Below are positions 59,980 to 64,000 of a stretch of DNA of 64,000 bases, piece after piece; the first letter of the stretch is position 1, and each line of letters begins with the position of its first letter. The notes under the pieces were generated by a model that was not told the DNA's origin, did no database searches, and saw only the letters and a program-made list of their open reading frames with translations. The position numbers were made by a program, and so were the translations under genes. The DNA comes from Pseudochelatococcus sp050946405 (GTDB lineage Bacteria; Pseudomonadota; Alphaproteobacteria; Rhizobiales; Beijerinckiaceae), in contig NZ_JBMNUS010000008.1 of the NCBI RefSeq assembly GCF_050946405.1, positions 177,027 through 241,026 of the forward strand. The letters run 5' to 3'.

Positions 59980-60679
59980 CTGACGGCCGACGGGCGGGAC
60001 TTTCATGCCGTTGTTTCCGATGCGCTGGCGGCAATCGCGAATGCCACAGTACGGCTGCGCCCCCCCCGGGAGACAGCGCATTCTGAAAGTGTGGTGCATG
60101 CCTGGACTGGCATCACGCTGGCTGACGCCACGCCTCTCCCAGATCAGACAACACCTTCCCGACGTCGAGATCGTCGTGCGCCCGACGGAGATCCTGCCCG
60201 ACTTCGCACAAGTGGCGGCGGACCTCATGATAGGCTTCGGCATGCCGCAGTCTCTGCCGCCCCACGCGATTCCGCTGGTCAGGCCGCGCGTTTTTCCGGT
60301 AGCCAGTCCGCAATTCCTCGCCAAACACGGAGCGCCCGCGACAGTAACCGATTTGGTCAGGTATCCGCTGATTCACGAGGAAAGTTACGCCCAATGGGCG
60401 AGTTGGTTCGCTGCCGGACACATCCAGATTGGAGAGGATAAGCTGTCCGGCACAAGATTATGGAGCGCCAATCTCTGCATCGACGCGGCGCTGGCCGGGC
60501 AAGGCATTACGCTTGGCTTTGCCCCTCTCGTGCAGGACTGCATCAACGACGGCCAACTGGTCGAACTGTTCGAGACGGATATAAGGCTTGGTGGCTATTT
60601 TCTTGCCGCGCCACCCGGGAGGTGGGCCGATCCGATCCTGTCGCGTTTCCGCGACTGGATAAAGGGAGAATTAGTATAG
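59980..60679 (+). pseudogene. Truncated, frameshifted LysR-type regulator
   Basis: It begins LTADGRDFHAVVSDALAAIA, the linker region of GcvA-type LysR proteins; the DNA-binding domain (about 60 residues) is missing. At 60060-60067 an 8-C run shifts the frame: removing one C restores LRPPGRQRILKV and continues into the effector-binding domain (MPGLASRWLTPRL ... WADPILSRFRDWIKGEL). The substrate domain is otherwise intact to the TAG at 60677. Head-to-head with the gabD tail. Confidence 0.82.
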
Positions 60680-60780
60680 AGAGGCGTGCATTCAAGTGGA
60701 ATCGTCACGCCGCTCCAAGTTCTATATTTTACCGCAACTTGCATTCAATTCGATGAATCGATTTGAACGCAAACTGCTCT
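60678..60780. repeat. Double-hairpin intergenic repeat, copy C (inverted)
   Basis: Reverse orientation relative to copy A: GAGGCGTGCATTCAAGTGG ... CACGCCGCTCC, linker TATATTTTACCGCAA, then a hairpin-1 arm ending TTTGAACGCAAACTGCTCT. The TAG that ends the lysR remnant lies at its start (TAGAGAGGCG). Confidence 0.83.
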
Positions 60781-60903
60781 GGTATCTGTAAAACGGATAC
60801 GTAAGCGGTCGCAATTCGGGCCGCCGATCAGCACTTCCGACAGCCCCGCCGGCGCCTCGCCGAAGCGGCGATGGACCGGGGCATGCTGGCTCCTTTCCTG
60901 AAA
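60781..60903. other. Spacer after repeat copy C
   Basis: About 120 bases before the dehydrogenase stop (minus strand). A small GTATC/GATAC hairpin is at about 60782-60800. Nothing else. Confidence 0.4.
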
Positions 60904-62334
60904 TCATTCGAAGCTCACGGCTCCCAGACGGGGCGGAAGATGGGGGGCGGAAGCAGTCGCCCGATGCAACGCCGTTGCCAGACGGCGCTGCGTGTCGGGT
61001 GTGTAGAGGTCATACCAGCGCTGGTTCTTGCGCCCGATGCCGTGTTCGGCGCTGAAGCTGCCGCCGAATTCCCGCACCGTGACATCGAAGACCCAATCGC
61101 GCAGGGCGCATTCCCGCGCGGGATCGGTGGCGAGAGCGTTATCGGGAGCGACTACCAGGTTGAAATGCACGCCGCCGTCGCCGATGTGGCCGAAATCGCA
61201 GATCGTCACGCCGGGGAAACGCGCGGGCATTTCCGCCTTCATGCGGTCGCAGAAACGCATGATGTCGCCGCGCCGGAAAGCGAGGTCGAAGGCGATCAGC
61301 CTGCCTGCGTTCTTCACCCCTTCGGACAGCGCATGGCGCAGCGACCAGGTGCGCTCCAGCGCGCCGAAGCGAGCATCCGCCAGCAGGTCCGGCTCGGTCT
61401 CCATGATGTCGGCCAGCACCTCCTGTAGCAGATCCTCGGCATTGGCCTCGTCCCCGCGCGCGGGACGGGCGCGGGAGATTTCGGCCAGGATCGCGTAGTC
61501 GGGCACCGCGCCGCCGAAAGGATTACCCAGCGAAGGCACATGGTCCAGCGCGGCGCGTATCGCGTTGCCGGACATGCCCTCGAAGGCAGACAGTTCCGGC
61601 CCCAGCCTTTCCTCCATCGCGCGCAGCAAGGACAGCACCGCCTCGCCCGATGCCGGCACCAGGATCGCCGCCGCCTGATCGCGCGGCAGCCGATGCAGTT
61701 TCAACACGGCCTTGGTCACGATGCCGAAAGCGCCGCAGGTGCCGATGAAAAGCTGCTTCCAGTCGACGCCGGTGTTGTTCTTGTAAAGCGGCCCGCCGAG
61801 GTCGAGCACCGTGCCCGCCCCATCGGCCAGCACCACGGTGAGGCCGAGCACATTGGCGCGCACGTCGCCGTAGCGCAGGAAGCGCGCGCCGCCGGTGTTC
61901 GTGGCGATCATGCCGCCGATGCCCGGATCCGCCCCGAGATCGATGGGAAAGAACAGGCCGTCGGCCGCAAGCCGGCGGTTCACCTCGGACAGACGATGGC
62001 CGGCACCGACAGTCAGGCTGCGGTTGTCGATGTCGGCGCTGAACACCCCCGTCACACGGTCGAGGCTGAGGACCACCTGCGTGCCGCTGTCGTCGGGGGT
62101 GGAGCCGGCCACCAGGCCGGTATTGCCGCTCTGCGCAATGAGATGGAGGCCGTGCCGCACACAGATCGCCACCGCGCCGGAAACCTGCGCCGTGTCGGCA
62201 GGCCGCAGCACCGCCAGCGCCCTGCCCCGATCGTAGCGCGCGCCGGTTTCATAGGACGCCATCTCGTCCGGTTCGGTCAGAACGCCGCGCGGGCCTAGCA
62301 GCGCACGCAATGCGTCGAGGGCCGCCGCGCTCAT
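60904..62334 (-). CDS. FAD-dependent D-2-hydroxyglutarate dehydrogenase (GlcD/D2HGDH family)
   Basis: A 476-residue flavoprotein. The PCMH FAD-binding domain (about 40-220) has SGNTGLVAGSTPDDSGTQVVLSL and GADPGIGGMIATNTGGARFLRYGD (in part). The C-terminal oxidase domain has the metal-site motifs GHIGDGGVHFN and FSAEHGIGRKN. It oxidises D-2-hydroxy acids; next to hglS the substrate is most likely D-2-hydroxyglutarate, giving 2-oxoglutarate. The ATG at 62334 overlaps the hglS stop (ATGA) and has GGGGA upstream; longer readings run into hglS. Confidence 0.9.
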   Translation of the reverse strand: MSAAALDALRALLGPRGVLTEPDEMASYETGARYDRGRALAVLRPADTAQVSGAVAICVRHGLHLIAQSGNTGLVAGSTPDDSGTQVVLSLDRVTGVFSADIDNRSLTVGAGHRLSEVNRRLAADGLFFPIDLGADPGIGGMIATNTGGARFLRYGDVRANVLGLTVVLADGAGTVLDLGGPLYKNNTGVDWKQLFIGTCGAFGIVTKAVLKLHRLPRDQAAAILVPASGEAVLSLLRAMEERLGPELSAFEGMSGNAIRAALDHVPSLGNPFGGAVPDYAILAEISRARPARGDEANAEDLLQEVLADIMETEPDLLADARFGALERTWSLRHALSEGVKNAGRLIAFDLAFRRGDIMRFCDRMKAEMPARFPGVTICDFGHIGDGGVHFNLVVAPDNALATDPARECALRDWVFDVTVREFGGSFSAEHGIGRKNQRWYDLYTPDTQRRLATALHRATASAPHLPPRLGAVSFE

Positions 62335-63731
62335 GCTGTCGTCCCCGCCGCCGTCCCTGCGGGCGCCCGGCGGCATGCGGCAAGCGACGCCGCCTCGATG
62401 GCGGCGTAATGGTCGAACTCGTTCAGCACTTCCGCGCCCAGATCGGCCTCGAAACGCCGCTGGTTGGGATTGGCCACGAAATCCTGCGCCGCGCCGTCGC
62501 CGAGGTTGGACTGGAAGATTCCGGCTGCGCTGACGGGCAGGAAGTCCTCGTAGACGATCGGATCGAAACGGATAAGGCCGGCAGCGATCGCCGCCGCGAT
62601 ATCATCTCCGATCCCCTCCGCCGCCAAACCCTTCTCGGTCAGGCTGTAGGTGAAATAGGCCAGCTCCCCGGCGCGGATGGTCTCCCAGTCGTCCGGGAAT
62701 GCCGCGAAAGTCCGGGACAGCGCCGCCATGTAGTCGGCCGCGTTCGACCCGTCGGCGGCGGGGCGCACCTTGTCCCGCGTCGCGGTCAGAAGCCTGTCGT
62801 AAAGTGCCCTCCCCTTGGGCGTCAGCGCCACGCCGCGCTGCTCGATCTCGCCGAAGCGGGCCGTATGCGATCCGTCCTTCCAGTCGTCGCCCGAGCGGAA
62901 GGCCACGGGCTCCTGCAACGCCTTGAACGAGGTCTGGCGCAACAGGACGGGGCACTTGCGGGTGGGCGGCCCCTCGACGACGGCCTTGGGAGTGATGCCC
63001 CGCGAGGGCATGCGCGCCTGCACCGCGTCGATATCGAGGGTGCGCGGGGTCAGGTGGTTGATGTGCGGGCCGCGGAAAGACACCACGTCGGCGATCAGCC
63101 GGTGTGCGTCGTGCAGACGGTGATACATGTCGATGGTGACGTTGGCGCGGGGCTGCCAGCGGAAGGTTTCCAGCGCCTCGGCCACGAAGCGGGTGGCGTC
63201 CGCATCGTTCAGGCCGCCCTCGGCCTCGGCCTTCGCGATCAGCTCAAGGCAGGCGGGAGTGAATATCCGCCGTTCGGCGAGGATCGCGGCCGCTTGGCCG
63301 CGCAAATCTTCGTCGGCGATCAGATCGAGCCGCAGCAACGAGGTGAAGACCCGGAACGGGTTGATCTTCAGCGCCGCATCGCCGACCGGCCGAAAAGCCG
63401 TCGAATGGACGGGAACCCCCGCCTCCGAAAGATCGTAATAGCCGACCGGGAACATGCCCATCACGGCGAACAGGCGTCGGATGGTGTGCAGTTCCCCGGC
63501 GGTGCCGACGCGGATGGCGCCGTGGCGTTCCTCCGAAATCCGCGCGAGATCGTCGTTGGCCTCAAGGCGCGCGCGCTCGGCCGGATCAGCGGCGAGCGTT
63601 TCCGCGTTGACCTCGGCGACCAACTCCATCAGCGTGCCGTAGGCGGGAACTTCGTCGCGATACATGGCGGACATGGCGGCCGAAAACCGGCTGCGAATGA
63701 TATCGGGGCTGATCAGGGTTGCGGCGCTCAT
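62331..63731 (-). CDS. hglS: 2-oxoadipate dioxygenase/decarboxylase (HglS, DUF1338/YdcJ)
   Basis: A 466-residue DUF1338 enzyme. In Pseudomonas putida HglS converts 2-oxoadipate to D-2-hydroxyglutarate with O2 and Fe(II) in lysine catabolism. Here His70 and Arg74 (SEERHGAIRV), VGYYDLSEAGVPVHSTAFRPV (about 96-116) and His226 (GPHINHLTPR) fall at the positions of the published P. putida metal and substrate residues; a Glu at 295 or 297 (GEIEQRG) fits the third ligand. It overlaps the D-2-hydroxyglutarate dehydrogenase gene, completing the route to 2-oxoglutarate. The ATG at 63731 has GAGGAG about 10 bases upstream. Confidence 0.93.
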   Translation of the reverse strand: MSAATLISPDIIRSRFSAAMSAMYRDEVPAYGTLMELVAEVNAETLAADPAERARLEANDDLARISEERHGAIRVGTAGELHTIRRLFAVMGMFPVGYYDLSEAGVPVHSTAFRPVGDAALKINPFRVFTSLLRLDLIADEDLRGQAAAILAERRIFTPACLELIAKAEAEGGLNDADATRFVAEALETFRWQPRANVTIDMYHRLHDAHRLIADVVSFRGPHINHLTPRTLDIDAVQARMPSRGITPKAVVEGPPTRKCPVLLRQTSFKALQEPVAFRSGDDWKDGSHTARFGEIEQRGVALTPKGRALYDRLLTATRDKVRPAADGSNAADYMAALSRTFAAFPDDWETIRAGELAYFTYSLTEKGLAAEGIGDDIAAAIAAGLIRFDPIVYEDFLPVSAAGIFQSNLGDGAAQDFVANPNQRRFEADLGAEVLNEFDHYAAIEAASLAACRRAPAGTAAGTTA

Positions 63732-63784
63732 CGCGGCTTCGCTCCTCGTGCTCGGATCATATGATGTGTCGCAGCTAAAGCGTG

Positions 63785-63879
63785 TTCATGCAAAGCGGAC
63801 ACCGCTTTGCATGAAGAAAACGCATCGAATCAATAAGATAGAGCATTTCGGCGTTTCAACGAAATGCCAAAATGCTCTA
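63785..63879. repeat. Second double-hairpin element with TAGAGC ends
   Basis: Hairpin 1: TTCATGCAAAGCGG, ACA, CCGCTTTGCATGAA (perfect 14-bp stem, 63785-63815). Hairpin 2: TAGAGCATTT, C, GGCGTTTC, AAC, GAAATGCC, A, AAATGCTCTA (63839-63879; one mismatch and one G-U). Its loop region TTCGGCGTTTCAACGAAA recurs at about 32050. The TAGAGC termini resemble those of the other repeat family. Confidence 0.8.
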
Positions 63880-64000
63880 GGGTCTAAACTCAACGGCTAA
63901 TTTATGATTCAATCGGCTCATGGAGGATATCATGCCATGAGTCGGTTGTTTTGGTTGAATGACGAGCAGTGGTCGAAGATCGAGCCGCTTCTACCGCATT
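63880..64000 (+). mobile_element. Left end of an IS5-type insertion sequence, continues past the window
   Basis: The element probably begins near the CTAGGGTCTAAACTC at about 63877-63892, directly after the palindrome, and contains the start of a transposase gene. Its other end is outside, so terminal repeats cannot be compared. Confidence 0.6.
63937..64000 (+). CDS. IS5-family transposase, N-terminus (partial)
   Basis: MSRLFWLNDEQWSKIEPLLPH is the characteristic N-terminus (DUF4096) of IS5-type transposases. GGAGG lies 10 bases before the ATG. The gene runs off the right edge of the window, so intactness is unknown. Confidence 0.85.
   Translation, partial: MSRLFWLNDEQWSKIEPLLPH

Overview
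High-GC DNA from an alphaproteobacterium, most likely a member of the Hyphomicrobiales (Rhizobiales). The evidence is the nrdR-ribD-ribE-ribH-nusB-thiL block behind glyA, the metX-metW pair, a K+-independent H+-pyrophosphatase with the rhizobial signature, DUF2125 and DUF6163 proteins, and TTG/GTG starts mixed with tight ATGA/TGATG gene overlaps. The assignment is inferred from gene content only; no rRNA is present.

Layout. 1-3.2 kb: tail of a multisubunit cation/proton antiporter operon (mnhB' C D E F G). 3.3-4.8 kb: small envelope and stress proteins (DUF1269, SelT/W/H-like, Kbp-like BON-LysM). 5-11.3 kb: ddl, DMT exporter, HNH nuclease, YbaK, UDP-glucose dehydrogenase, TerC-CBS-CorC protein. 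11.6-14.6 kb: ECF sigma/anti-sigma pair, BI-1 protein, ExoD. 14.6-22 kb: penicillin-binding protein 1C with a bacterial alpha-2-macroglobulin. 22.1-24.4 kb: AT-richer island with a CesT-type secretion chaperone and a 536-residue unknown protein that looks like its type III effector client. 24.5-27 kb: MscS channel. 27-31 kb: four overlapping genes (acyl-CoA dehydrogenase, class III CoA-transferase, FAS1-like/MaoC hydratase, CitE-like lyase) matching an itaconate/mesaconate-type degradation set. 31.4-35 kb: doxX, tRNA-Lys(CUU), hppA, with two copies of a double-hairpin repeat. 35.1-40.8 kb: thiL, nusB, rib genes, nrdR, glyA. 41-49.3 kb: L,D-transpeptidase, DUF6163, hemB, ftsEX, a DUF218 protein, plsC, DUF2125. 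49.3-54.5 kb: a Phe/Tyr set (chorismate mutase, aminotransferase, TyrA) divergent from metXW.

54.6-64 kb is an accessory, decaying region that starts at tRNA-Arg(CCG). It has att-like direct repeats, a broken endonuclease III-like gene, an intact PHP(EndoQ-like)-UvrD fusion helicase, IS5-type transposase remnants, a deletion scar joining the 3' ends of a gabD-like gene and a lysR gene, a third copy of the double-hairpin repeat, an intact two-gene 2-oxoadipate to 2-oxoglutarate module (hglS-like plus D-2-hydroxyglutarate dehydrogenase), and the start of a second IS5-type element at the right edge.

The most unusual items are the orphan chaperone/effector-like pair with its palindrome-rich leader, the EndoQ-UvrD fusion beside tRNA-Arg, and repeats whose TAGAGC ends supply the TAG stop codon of the neighbouring gene in all three copies of one family.
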